Below, in pieces: positions 48,370-56,885 of a stretch of 64,000 nt of DNA. The notes beneath the pieces are model-generated. The model saw only the letters and a list, made by a program, of their open reading frames with translations. It was not told where the DNA came from and ran no database searches. The position numbers and the translations under genes were made by a program. The stretch spans positions 1,364,001 through 1,428,000 of the forward strand of contig NZ_CP008884.1 of assembly GCF_000725385.1 (NCBI RefSeq). The letters are read 5' to 3'. Position 1 is the first letter of the stretch. The number at the start of each line of letters is the position of its first letter. The DNA is from Dyella japonica A8 (GTDB lineage Bacteria; Pseudomonadota; Gammaproteobacteria; Xanthomonadales; Rhodanobacteraceae).

Positions 48370-49298
48370 GTGCCGTCCTCGACCTCGACCCGCAGGCTGA
48401 CGGCCGCACGCGCGTTCGCCTCGCCGAACTCGTGGCGCTGCGTGCCCGTGTCGCCAAGGCCGCGCTGCCGCGGCTGGAGAGTCGTGCGATGCGGGCGGGT
48501 CAGCAGTCCAGCCGGCTTTATGGCCGGGGCATGGATTACGCCGAATCGCGCGTCTACCAGCCCGGTGACGACGTGCGTCGCCTCGACTGGCGCCTCACCG
48601 CCCGCAGCGGCCGGCTGCACACCAAGCTGTTCCAGGAGGAGCGCGAAGGACGCCTGCTGATCTTGCTGGACGCGCACGAGAGCATGCGATTCGGCACGCG
48701 CGTGCGACTGAAATCCGTACAGGCCGCGCGCGTCGCGGCATTGGCCGCCTGGTACGCGGTGCGTGCGGGAGAACGCGTTGGCCTCATGTCCTTCGGCAAC
48801 GGACATCGCCTGTTGCGTCCCCAGGGCGGTACGCGCGGGGCGCTTGCCGTGTGCGGCGCGCTGGCCGACTGGGACGCCGACGTCCGCCCCGTGCCCGGCG
48901 AGCCGCTGTCCGATGCGTTGCTGCGCGCGGGGCGCCTGATGCATGGCGCCAACCGCGTGCTCCTGATCAGTGATGGCCTCAGCTGTGACGAAGCTGCGCG
49001 CGGTCGCCTGCTGGATCTGTCGAGCAAGGCCGGCATTCGCGTGCTGGTCGTTGCCGATGCACTGGAACTCGGTATGCCGCCGGCCGGGCGCTATCCCATG
49101 GAGCACGATGGCGTGCGCCGCGAGGTCGCGTTGTTTGGCGAGCGCCAGCGTAGGGAATTCCAGCAGGCGCTGGGCGCGGGACAGGCGCGGCTCAACGGCA
49201 TGGCGCAATCACTCGGGCTGCCCCATGCCACCGTCGATACCGCAGCCGATCCGCTGGATACCGTGATGTCCCTGCTGGCACCCGGAGTGCGTCGATGA
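48366..49298 (+). CDS. DUF58 domain protein
   Basis: The 310-residue protein has the DUF58 signature YGRGMDYAESRVYQPGDDVRRLDWRLTAR around residue 53 (written in parts across conserved residues), then a VWA-like fold starting at ILLDAHESMRFG, where the first MIDAS Asp and the Ser are kept. It probably works with the MoxR ATPase on an envelope or protein-assembly function, as in the Bat systems of other bacteria. No membrane helix is seen. It overlaps MoxR and DUF4381 by 4 nt each. Confidence 0.88.
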   Translation: MSAVLDLDPQADGRTRVRLAELVALRARVAKAALPRLESRAMRAGQQSSRLYGRGMDYAESRVYQPGDDVRRLDWRLTARSGRLHTKLFQEEREGRLLILLDAHESMRFGTRVRLKSVQAARVAALAAWYAVRAGERVGLMSFGNGHRLLRPQGGTRGALAVCGALADWDADVRPVPGEPLSDALLRAGRLMHGANRVLLISDGLSCDEAARGRLLDLSSKAGIRVLVVADALELGMPPAGRYPMEHDGVRREVALFGERQRREFQQALGAGQARLNGMAQSLGLPHATVDTAADPLDTVMSLLAPGVRR

Positions 49299-49822
49299 GC
49301 GCGCCGGCGGCCGCCCAGCAGAACGGGCCATCGCTGCGTGATATCCATCTGCCGCCGCCACCTTCGTGGTGGCCGCCGGCACCGGGTTGGTGGGGGTTGG
49401 CGGTGTTGGTCATCGCTTGCGCTGCCATCGGCATCTGGTGGTGGCGACGGCGGGGGCAGCGACGCGCTGCGGAAAGGCGGGTGCTGGCGGAAGTCGATCA
49501 GTTGCTGGCGCTGTCGCGCGAGCAACCGCAGGCACTTGCCGCGGGGCTGCACCAGTTGTTGCGGCGCGGTGCGTTGCGCATCGATCCACTCGCTGGCCAG
49601 TTGCATGGTGACGATTGGCGCCAGACGCTGGCCCGGATGCCTGTGGATGGCGCGACGCTCGAGCAGCTGCACGCGGTTGAAACCGCCACGTTCCGTCCGG
49701 GCGCATCGCTGGATGCCGATGCCGCCGCCAACGCCACGCGCCGCTGGCTGGCGCTGGCGTGGCGACAGGGGCACAAGTCACGCGCGCGCGACCTGTCGAA
49801 GGCAGTCGAGGTGCGGCCATGA
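49295..49822 (+). CDS. DUF4381 domain protein
   Basis: The 175-residue protein begins with the typical LRDIHLPPPPSWWPPAPGWW motif, then one membrane helix (about 32-50) and a basic Arg-rich cytoplasmic part. This matches the DUF4381 family, found almost only inside MoxR/VWA operons. Its role is unknown; it may anchor the ATPase module at the membrane. It overlaps both neighbours by 4 nt (ATGA). Confidence 0.85.
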   Translation: MSAPAAAQQNGPSLRDIHLPPPPSWWPPAPGWWGLAVLVIACAAIGIWWWRRRGQRRAAERRVLAEVDQLLALSREQPQALAAGLHQLLRRGALRIDPLAGQLHGDDWRQTLARMPVDGATLEQLHAVETATFRPGASLDADAAANATRRWLALAWRQGHKSRARDLSKAVEVRP

Positions 49823-50799
49823 TGGCCTTCGCGTGGCCATGGGTGGTGGTGCTGGCGCCGCTGCCATGGCTGTTGCGCTGGTGGCTGCGTCCGGCGCCGC
49901 CTGGCCAGGCACTGCATTTGCCCCATCCGGGTGTGCATCTGGATACCCCGGAACGCCAGGGGCGCGGCAGCTGGCGCACATGGCTGCTGGTGCTCGCATG
50001 GCTGGGCTTGCTCGCCGCGGCGGCGCGGCCGCAATGGGTGGGGCCGCCACAGGCGCAACAACGCAGCGGGCGTGCCCTGATGCTCGCGGTGGATCTGTCC
50101 GGAAGCATGCGCACGGACGACATGCAACTGGGCGGGCAATCGGTGAGTCGCTTTGGCGCCGTCGAGGCGATTGCAGGCGACTTCATTTCGCGGCGCAGCG
50201 GCGATGAAATGGGCCTGATCCTGTTCGGTAGCCGCGCCTTCCTGGTGACGCCGCTGACCTATGACCTTCACGCGGTGCAGGCGCAACTGCAGGGTGCGGC
50301 GGTGGGCCTGGCCGGTACGGAAACCGCCATCGGCGACGCCATCGCCGTTGCGGTGAAGCGCCTCGCCGGCCAGCCGGAGCAGGCGCGCGTCGTGGTGCTG
50401 CTGACCGATGGCGTCAACAACGCCGGCAATATCACGCCGCTCGATGCGGCGCATGCTGCCAAGGCCGCTGGCGTGCGCATCTACACCATCGGCATCGGCG
50501 CCACCGAGATGAGCATTCCGGACTTGTTCGGCTCGCACACCGTTAATCCGTCGGCGGACCTGGACGAAGGCATGCTGCGCTCCATCGCCAGCCAGACGGG
50601 CGGCCGCTATTTCCGCGCCACTGATTCCAACCAGCTTGCCGACGCCTATCACGCCATCGATGCGCTGGAGCCGATGCCGCAGCAAGGCCCGTCGCTGCGT
50701 CCGCGGCACGAGTTGTTCCGCTGGCCGCTCGCACTGGCCGTGCTCGCGTGGCTGCTGGCCTTCGCGCCTGGCATGCGTCGTCGGGAGGCGCTGGCATGA
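49819..50799 (+). CDS. VWA domain membrane protein (BatA-like)
   Basis: The 326-residue protein has two N-terminal hydrophobic segments (residues about 5-25 and 53-70), a periplasm- or cytoplasm-facing VWA domain (about 85-295) and a C-terminal membrane helix (about 305-320). The MIDAS motif DLSGS is intact at 92-96, with the downstream Thr in LVTPLTYD and the Asp in LLTDGVNNAG. It can therefore bind a divalent metal and a partner. It matches BatA-type proteins of aerotolerance operons. The ATG at 49819 overlaps the DUF4381 stop. Confidence 0.9.
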   Translation: MMAFAWPWVVVLAPLPWLLRWWLRPAPPGQALHLPHPGVHLDTPERQGRGSWRTWLLVLAWLGLLAAAARPQWVGPPQAQQRSGRALMLAVDLSGSMRTDDMQLGGQSVSRFGAVEAIAGDFISRRSGDEMGLILFGSRAFLVTPLTYDLHAVQAQLQGAAVGLAGTETAIGDAIAVAVKRLAGQPEQARVVVLLTDGVNNAGNITPLDAAHAAKAAGVRIYTIGIGATEMSIPDLFGSHTVNPSADLDEGMLRSIASQTGGRYFRATDSNQLADAYHAIDALEPMPQQGPSLRPRHELFRWPLALAVLAWLLAFAPGMRRREALA

Positions 50800-52709
50800 G
50801 CGAGGCGCTGCAGCAGTTCCATTTCCTGCGTCCGTGGTGGCTGCTGGCACTGGGGGCGCTGCCGCTGCTGGTGCTGCTGGCTTCGCGGCGTCACGGTGCG
50901 CGTGAGCAATTGTCACGCCTGGTCGACCCGGCGTTGCTTCCCTTCCTGCTGAAGGGGCACGCGGTTCGCCGTCGCGCCTCGCCCTGGCTGCTTGCCGCCG
51001 GCTGGTTGCTCGCGACGCTGGCGATGGCGGGGCCGACCTGGAGCCGCGTCGCCCAGCCGCTGTATGCCAAGCGCGCGGCGCAGGTGGTGGCGGTGTCCAT
51101 GTCGCAGCGCATGCTGGCGCGCGACGTGGCGCCCAGCCGGCTGGATCGCGCGCGTTACAAGGTGCGTGATCTCCAGACCGCCAACCATGACGGGCTGAAT
51201 GCGCTGATCGCCTATGCGGGCGATGCTTTCGTGGTGGCGCCGCTGACCTCCGACGCATCGGCGCTCAACGACCTGCTGGATGCCCTTGCGCCGGACACCA
51301 TGCCCGTCGACGGTGACAACGCAGCGCAGGCCATCGAGCGAGGCGTCGCGTTGATCCGCGACGCGAAAGTCGGCGGCGGATCGCTCGTGCTGGTCACCGA
51401 TGACGCCGATGCCGCCGCGCAGGCCGCTGCCAGCAAGGCTGCCGCGGATGGCGTGCGCGTGTCGGTGCTGGGCATGGGCACCTCGCAGGGCGGTCCCGTG
51501 TCGCTGTCGGACAATGGCTTCCAGCGCGATGCACAGGGCGGCGTGTTGCTTGCTCGGCGCAACGACGAGGCGCTACGCGCCGTGGCGGCGAGTGGCGGCG
51601 GCGACTACGTGCCCATGACGGACGATGATCGCGACGTGCGCGCTCTTGCCGGTGAGCTGTCCCTTGGTGGTCCGGCGGTGCCCGTCAGTGACCTGCACAG
51701 TGACGAATGGCAGGATCGCGGCCCCTGGCTGCTGTTGCTGTTGCTGCCGCTCGTTGCCACCTCGTTCCGCCGTGGCTGGCTGATGCTGCTCGCACTGGCC
51801 TTCGTTCCCGCGTTCCCCGGCACCGCACGGGCGGGCAGCTGGAGTGACCTCTGGCGTCGCCCCGACCAGCAGGCCGCCGCCGCCCTGCAGCAAGGCGATG
51901 CGAAGCGTGCACAGCAGCTTGCGCGCGATCCGGCATGGCGCGGTGCCGCGGCGTACCGCGCGGGCGATTACGCCGAGGCGGGGAAGAACCTGCGCCCTCT
52001 GCCTGGCACGGATCCCCAGTACAACCTCGGCAACGCGCTGGCGAAACAGGGTGACTACCAGGCCGCGCTGGATGCCTACGATCGCGCGCTCAAGGCCGAC
52101 CCCGGCAACGCCGATGCGCGCGCGAACCGCAAGGCGGTGGAGGACTGGATGCATCGCCAGCCCAGGAACCCGCAGAACGATAACGGTGCGAAGGACAACA
52201 AGGGCAAGGCGGGTACGGGGCCGTCCACCACGCCGCCTGACAACGCGCAGGGCCAGTCGGGGCAGCAGCGCGACGAAGGCAAGCAGGCGCAGGAACCGGG
52301 CAAGTCCTCGCAGGATTCGCACGGTGGTTCGCAGGGCAACGACAGCCAGAAGAACGAGCAGGCGGGCCAGCAGTCGATGGATCGCTCGCCCGACCAGGGT
52401 TCTGTCGGCCAGCCGCAGACGCCTGAGCAACAGGCCGCACAACAGGCCCGCCAGGAGCAGGCGCAGCAGGCCCTGCAAAAGCAGATGGATGCCGCGCTGG
52501 GCAAGGAGGCCAAAGACCAGCCGTCGCATGGTGCGCACGAGCTGGGCGCCGTCGCGAAGGGCGATGCGCAGGCGAAGCTGCCGGCCGATGTGCGGCAGGC
52601 GTTGCAACGCGTGCCGGACGATCCGGGTGCGCTGTTGCGGCGCAAGTTCGAACTTGAATACCGGCAGCGCCATGGTGGCGCCGCGCCGTCAGAGGGTGAT
52701 TCACCGTGA
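50796..52709 (+). CDS. VWA and TPR domain protein with degenerate MIDAS (BatB/BatC-like fusion)
   Basis: The 637-residue protein has two N-terminal hydrophobic segments, a VWA domain (about 92-285), a membrane region (about 308-345), a TPR segment (about 378-445, with YNLGNALAKQGDYQAALDAYDRALK-like units) and a long Gln/Asn/Ser/Gly-rich tail (450-600). This is BatB and BatC in one chain, a known form. The metal site is unusual: the expected DxSxS is VSMSQRM at 100-106, so the first Asp and last Ser are lost. It probably does not bind metal the usual way. It overlaps both neighbours by 4 nt. Confidence 0.88.
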   Translation: MSEALQQFHFLRPWWLLALGALPLLVLLASRRHGAREQLSRLVDPALLPFLLKGHAVRRRASPWLLAAGWLLATLAMAGPTWSRVAQPLYAKRAAQVVAVSMSQRMLARDVAPSRLDRARYKVRDLQTANHDGLNALIAYAGDAFVVAPLTSDASALNDLLDALAPDTMPVDGDNAAQAIERGVALIRDAKVGGGSLVLVTDDADAAAQAAASKAAADGVRVSVLGMGTSQGGPVSLSDNGFQRDAQGGVLLARRNDEALRAVAASGGGDYVPMTDDDRDVRALAGELSLGGPAVPVSDLHSDEWQDRGPWLLLLLLPLVATSFRRGWLMLLALAFVPAFPGTARAGSWSDLWRRPDQQAAAALQQGDAKRAQQLARDPAWRGAAAYRAGDYAEAGKNLRPLPGTDPQYNLGNALAKQGDYQAALDAYDRALKADPGNADARANRKAVEDWMHRQPRNPQNDNGAKDNKGKAGTGPSTTPPDNAQGQSGQQRDEGKQAQEPGKSSQDSHGGSQGNDSQKNEQAGQQSMDRSPDQGSVGQPQTPEQQAAQQARQEQAQQALQKQMDAALGKEAKDQPSHGAHELGAVAKGDAQAKLPADVRQALQRVPDDPGALLRRKFELEYRQRHGGAAPSEGDSP

Positions 52710-54412
52710 AGCGGCGCTACCTGATGCTTTTGCTGTGCAGCTTGTCGTGCCTGTGGCCGCTGGCCGCACTGGCCGCCGACGTGCAGGCCACGCTGGACCG
52801 CTCGCGCGTGGAGCTGGGCGAAACCGTCACGCTGAACTTGCGGGCCGATGGCGACGCCATGGCCAATACGCCGGACCTGAGCGCGCTGTCCCGCGACTTT
52901 GCCGTGCTCGGTTCATCGAGCAACACCAGCATCAGCATCGTCAACGGACGGCGCACTGCCCAGCTCACCGTGGGCGTGGCGTTGCGGCCGTTGCACGCGG
53001 GGACGCTGCATATTCCGGCGCTGTCGTTTGCCGGAGGCACCACGGCACCCGTCAATCTGGAGGTGGTACCGCCCGACGCAGGCGCCGAAACCGCTGGACG
53101 GAAAGACGTCTTTCTCGAGGCCACCATCGACCCCGCCAGCGCCTACGTCGGCCAGCAGATGGTCTATACGGTGCGCCTGTTCTTCGCCACCGACCTCACC
53201 AGCGGCGCGCTGGAAGATCCTCAGGTAACGGGCATCGACTTCCGTCGCCTGGGCAATGAAATCAACTATCAGGCAGAGCGGGGCGGCCGCCGCTACAACG
53301 TGATTGAACGCCGCTACGCAGCCACGCCGCAGCGCGAAGGGCATCTGCGGATTCCGTCGGTGGCGTTCCAGGGCGAGTCGGTCAACATGGCCGGTTCGGA
53401 TGCCTTCTTCGGCAACGGCACACCCATCAGCGCCGCGTCGCCGACGGTGGACATCGACGTGCGCCCGGCGCCCGCGCAGGTGGGGCAGGGTGCGTGGCTG
53501 CCGGCGCGCGAGCTCAGCCTCACGCTGGATGGCGGCCCCGCGCACGGCGACCTGCATGTGGGCGAACCCCTCAACCTGGTGATGAACCTGCAGGCCACGG
53601 GCCTGCCGTATGAAGCCCTGCCATCGCTCAGCCTGCCGTCTCTCGATGGCGCCACGGTGTACCCGGACAAGCCCGTGAATGGCACGCGCGTGGATGGCCA
53701 GTGGCTGGTGGGACGCCGCCAGCAGAGCTTCGCGGTGGTGCCCAATCGCGCCGGCACGTTCACCATTCCGGAGACCACGCTGACTTGGTGGAACCTGGCC
53801 GAGAACCATGCGGAAACGGCGCGCGTCCCCGCACGGACCTTCACCGTGCTGCCCACGGCCGGTGGGCCGGCGCCATCCTCATCCAGCGCCCCGCAGGCAG
53901 CCGCGGCGCCGCTGGCATCGACCGCAACGCAGGAACCGGTGGTCGCCGTCGCAGGGACGCCCTGGCGTGTGCTCGCCCTCATCAGTCTTGGCTTGTGGGT
54001 GCTCAGCGTCCTCGCCTGGCTCGCATGGCGCTGGCGCGAGCGTCAGCGGGGCTCAACGCCGGTGACGCGCACGGAGCCTGCCGGCGCATCGGCAGCGCGC
54101 CTGCGTGCGGCGTTCCTGCTCGAAGCCCGCGGCAACGATGCCGCGAAGCAGGCCAGCGCGCTGTTGTCATGGGCGAAGGCGGAGCGGCCGGCGTTGCAGA
54201 ACCTGGGCGAGCTGGCCCGGGCCTTGTCGGCCAGTCCGCAGCGGGAGGCTATCGATGCGTTGCAACGCAAGCAGTACGCGGGCGCGGAAGACGCGGCGCT
54301 GGGCGATCGGCTCGCCACGGTGTTCAAGGACGGCTTTGCGTGGCAGCCGGCGCCGGGTTCATCCGATGCCTCGCCGTTGCCGCCACTCTATCCCTTCAAT
54401 CTGCGTCGCTGA
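52706..54412 (+). CDS. BatD-like protein
   Basis: The 568-residue protein has a signal peptide (MKRRYLMLLLCSLSCLWPLA, cleavage after ALAA or nearby), a large beta-sandwich-rich periplasmic part with typical BatD strands (VELGETVTLNLRADG, YVGQQMVYTVRLFF), a membrane helix near residue 420-440, and a cytoplasmic helical C-terminus. It is the last gene of the MoxR-VWA operon. The GTG at 52706 overlaps the previous stop. Its 3' end overlaps the convergent macrodomain gene by 17 nt. Confidence 0.88.
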   Translation: MKRRYLMLLLCSLSCLWPLAALAADVQATLDRSRVELGETVTLNLRADGDAMANTPDLSALSRDFAVLGSSSNTSISIVNGRRTAQLTVGVALRPLHAGTLHIPALSFAGGTTAPVNLEVVPPDAGAETAGRKDVFLEATIDPASAYVGQQMVYTVRLFFATDLTSGALEDPQVTGIDFRRLGNEINYQAERGGRRYNVIERRYAATPQREGHLRIPSVAFQGESVNMAGSDAFFGNGTPISAASPTVDIDVRPAPAQVGQGAWLPARELSLTLDGGPAHGDLHVGEPLNLVMNLQATGLPYEALPSLSLPSLDGATVYPDKPVNGTRVDGQWLVGRRQQSFAVVPNRAGTFTIPETTLTWWNLAENHAETARVPARTFTVLPTAGGPAPSSSSAPQAAAAPLASTATQEPVVAVAGTPWRVLALISLGLWVLSVLAWLAWRWRERQRGSTPVTRTEPAGASAARLRAAFLLEARGNDAAKQASALLSWAKAERPALQNLGELARALSASPQREAIDALQRKQYAGAEDAALGDRLATVFKDGFAWQPAPGSSDASPLPPLYPFNLRR

Positions 54413-54923
54413 GCGCGCCGCGCCAGATGGCGGCCATGGCGTCGCTGAAGCAACAGATCAGCACGCGCTCCGGGCCGCCTTCGGGCTGGTCGAGCAGGGT
54501 GCGCAGCGCGACCTGGGATGCCTGTTCGGGGGGATAGCCGTAAACACCGCAGCTAATCGCGGGAAACGCGATGGAGGAAAGGTCATACTCGGCTGCCAGG
54601 GTCATGCTCTGCTGGTAGCAGCTCGCCAGCAGCGCCGGCTCGCCGTTCCCGCCGCCGCGCCACACGGGTCCGACGGTATGGATGACGTAACGTGCGGGCA
54701 GCTCGAAGCCGGGCGTGACGCGGGCCTCTCCCGTGGGGCAACGCACGCCGGGGCTGATCTCGGGAATGGCCCGGCAGGCTTGCAGCAAGCGCGGCCCTGC
54801 GGCACGGTGGATGGCGCCGTCCACACCGCCGCCGCCGAGCAGGGTGGTATTGGCGGCGTTGACGATGGCGTCCACGTCGAGGCGCGTGATGTCGCCCGTG
54901 ATGACTTCTATGCTCATTGGCAT
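54396..54923 (-). CDS. Macrodomain protein (O-acetyl-ADP-ribose deacetylase, YmdB-like)
   Basis: The 175-residue protein is one macrodomain. ITGDITRLDVDAIVNAANTTLLGGGGVDGAIHRAAGP (in separate conserved blocks) forms the ADP-ribose site, and AFPAISCGVYGYP the distal loop. MacroD-type members such as YmdB deacetylate O-acetyl-ADP-ribose and remove ADP-ribose from acidic residues. It is a single gene, convergent with batD (17-nt overlap) and divergent from the MarR gene. An ATG at 54917 is an equal alternative start. Confidence 0.92.
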   Translation of the reverse strand: MPMSIEVITGDITRLDVDAIVNAANTTLLGGGGVDGAIHRAAGPRLLQACRAIPEISPGVRCPTGEARVTPGFELPARYVIHTVGPVWRGGGNGEPALLASCYQQSMTLAAEYDLSSIAFPAISCGVYGYPPEQASQVALRTLLDQPEGGPERVLICCFSDAMAAIWRGALSDAD

Positions 54924-54990
54924 TGGATTCGTAAAAAGTTGCGACGTATGCTTGACCTACCTTCCGGCACGCAGGGACTGATCCATCGCC

Positions 54991-55455
54991 ATGACTAAGG
55001 CAGAAGACATCTCCTTCGGTTACCTGCTCAACGATGTCACCTTGCTGATCCGCAAGCACTTCGACAGACGTGCCGTGAAATTCGGGTTGACCCGTGCACA
55101 GTGGCGGGCCACCAAGATGCTCTACCACCGTGAGGGCATGCGCCAGACCGAGTTGGCCGAATCGCTGGAGATGGAGCCCATCGCGGTGGGGCGCGTGATC
55201 GATCGCCTGCAGGCCGCCGGCTTCGTGGAGCGCCGGCCCGATCCCAAGGATAGGCGCGCTTGGCGTCTCTACGTCACCGACCAGGCGCGCAGCGTCATCG
55301 CCGACATGGAGCTCATCGCCCGCGGCGTGCGGAAGGACGCCGCCAAGGGCATTCCGGTGCCGGAACTGGAGCAGGCGCTGGGCGTGCTCAACCGCATGAA
55401 GGAAAACCTGCAGGCGCTCGACGCCGGATCGGCCGAGGAAGAGGGCGAGGTCTAA
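54991..55455 (+). CDS. MarR family transcriptional regulator
   Basis: The 154-residue protein has the complete MarR winged helix: LTRAQWRATKMLYHREGMRQTELAESL, recognition helix EPIAVGRVIDRLQAAGFVERRP, and the wing DPKDRRAWRLYVT. It lies 283 nt upstream of an RND adaptor and pump on the same strand, so it probably controls that pump; MarR-type repressors of efflux operons are common. The ligand is unknown. Confidence 0.9.
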   Translation: MTKAEDISFGYLLNDVTLLIRKHFDRRAVKFGLTRAQWRATKMLYHREGMRQTELAESLEMEPIAVGRVIDRLQAAGFVERRPDPKDRRAWRLYVTDQARSVIADMELIARGVRKDAAKGIPVPELEQALGVLNRMKENLQALDAGSAEEEGEV

Positions 55456-55738
55456 GTCGCTGCCCTCATAAAGACAGGCGCACCAGGCCTTTTGGCAGGT
55501 GCGCTTCATCGCTCCGCCACACTACTTTGCCAGAACTATTGCGCCTGCCTGACGGCCGGCGTTTTGCCAAGTGCTGTCGGTCGTGCGGGGCATGGTCCCG
55601 CGCTGCATCCACAATGCCTGTGCAACGCACCGGCAGAGTGGGCAAGGTGCATCCCCTTTTTGACAGGCAGCGCAGCCGATGAAGCGGCATCCCGGCGCAT
55701 GACGGGTATGCCGGTAGCGGTGAGTGGTCGGAGACATC
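55456..55738 (+). other. 283-nt leader/control region before the RND adaptor
   Basis: No gene is seen. A 7-bp hairpin (GCGCACC/GGTGCGC, 55479-55504) follows the marR stop but has no T-run. A second, nearly perfect inverted repeat (CGGCATCCCG and CGGGTATGCCG, 55685-55713) lies 26 nt before the adaptor start and is a candidate operator or leader structure. Confidence 0.5.
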
Positions 55739-56872
55739 ATGCAGCGTACGTCTCGCAGGAAATACATCGTGCTCGCTACGGGCATCATCGTGGCCATCGC
55801 CGCCGCGCAGATGTTCCGTGGCAGCGAGCGCGCCAAGGCGAAGACGCCCGCCGTGGCGCCATCGTCCGTGCCGGTGAAGGTGGCCAGCGCGCATCGCGGC
55901 GATCTGGATCTCACCTTGAAGGTGATCGGTCGCGCCGAGGCATTCTCCACGGTCAACGTGCAGGCACGCGTCAGCGGGCAGTTGCAGGCGCTGTCGTTCG
56001 TGCCCGGTGGGCAGGTGAAGCAGGGTGCCACCATCGTCCGCATCGACCAGAGCCTGCTGCAGGCGCAGTTGGATCAGGCCGAAGGCAACCTCGCCAAGGA
56101 CCAGGCGCAGCTCGACAACGCCAACACCATCATCCGGCGCTACCAGCCGCTGCTCGGCAAGGGCTATGTGTCGCAGATGGACTACGACACGTACAAGGCC
56201 AACCAGGGCATCTACACGGCGGCGGTGAAGGCGGACAAGGCAGCGGTTGAACTGGCGCGCACGCAGCTGGGCTATGCGCAGATCCAGGCGCCGTTCGACA
56301 GTATCGCCGGTGCGCCGCTGGTGTACCCGGGCGCGCAGGTCACGGCGAATGACACCTCCATCGTCGTGCTCAACCAGATCCGACCCATCCATGTGACCTT
56401 CTCGGTGCCGGAAACCGGGCTTGACGGCATCAAGGCCTCGATGGCGCGCGGCAAGGTGCCGGTCAAGGTGAACATCCCCGGCGCGAAAGCGGCACCGATG
56501 GATGCCGAGCTCGACTTCATCAACAACGCCGTCGACGCCACAACCAGCACCATCCAGCTCAAGGCGCGCTACGCCAATGACGACCTGCGCCTGACGCCCG
56601 GCCAGTTCGTCGAAGTGTCGTTGCCGACCACGCGCCTCGCCAACGTGGTGACCGTGCCGGTGGTGGCCCTGCAGAACTCGCCCCTGGGCAGCTTCGTGTT
56701 CGTCGCCAACGCCGACGGTACGGTGCAGCAGCGCGTGGTGACGGCCGGGCCCACCACGGGCTCGCAGATCGTCATCGAGAAGGGTCTGGATGGCCATGAA
56801 ACCGTGGTGACCGACGGACAGTTGCTGCTCGTCGACGGCACCCGGATCCACATCGTGAAGGACAACGGCTGA
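55739..56872 (+). CDS. RND efflux periplasmic adaptor (membrane fusion protein)
   Basis: The 377-residue protein has an N-terminal membrane anchor (about 8-26), then the barrel-sandwich hybrid (VQARVSGQLQALSFVPGGQVKQGATIVRID), an alpha-hairpin (about 105-160), the second lipoyl half (LGYAQIQAPFDSIAGAP) and beta-barrel domains. It links an RND pump to an outer-membrane channel. The ATG at 55739 has GGAG 7 nt upstream. The pump gene begins 13 nt downstream. No outer-membrane channel gene is next to it. Confidence 0.92.
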   Translation: MQRTSRRKYIVLATGIIVAIAAAQMFRGSERAKAKTPAVAPSSVPVKVASAHRGDLDLTLKVIGRAEAFSTVNVQARVSGQLQALSFVPGGQVKQGATIVRIDQSLLQAQLDQAEGNLAKDQAQLDNANTIIRRYQPLLGKGYVSQMDYDTYKANQGIYTAAVKADKAAVELARTQLGYAQIQAPFDSIAGAPLVYPGAQVTANDTSIVVLNQIRPIHVTFSVPETGLDGIKASMARGKVPVKVNIPGAKAAPMDAELDFINNAVDATTSTIQLKARYANDDLRLTPGQFVEVSLPTTRLANVVTVPVVALQNSPLGSFVFVANADGTVQQRVVTAGPTTGSQIVIEKGLDGHETVVTDGQLLLVDGTRIHIVKDNG

Positions 56873-56885
56873 GCCGTCGACGTCC

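Noticed and set aside
54583..55509. A 308-codon open frame antisense to the marR gene
   Set aside because: It overlaps two genes supported by domain content and shows no family features of its own.
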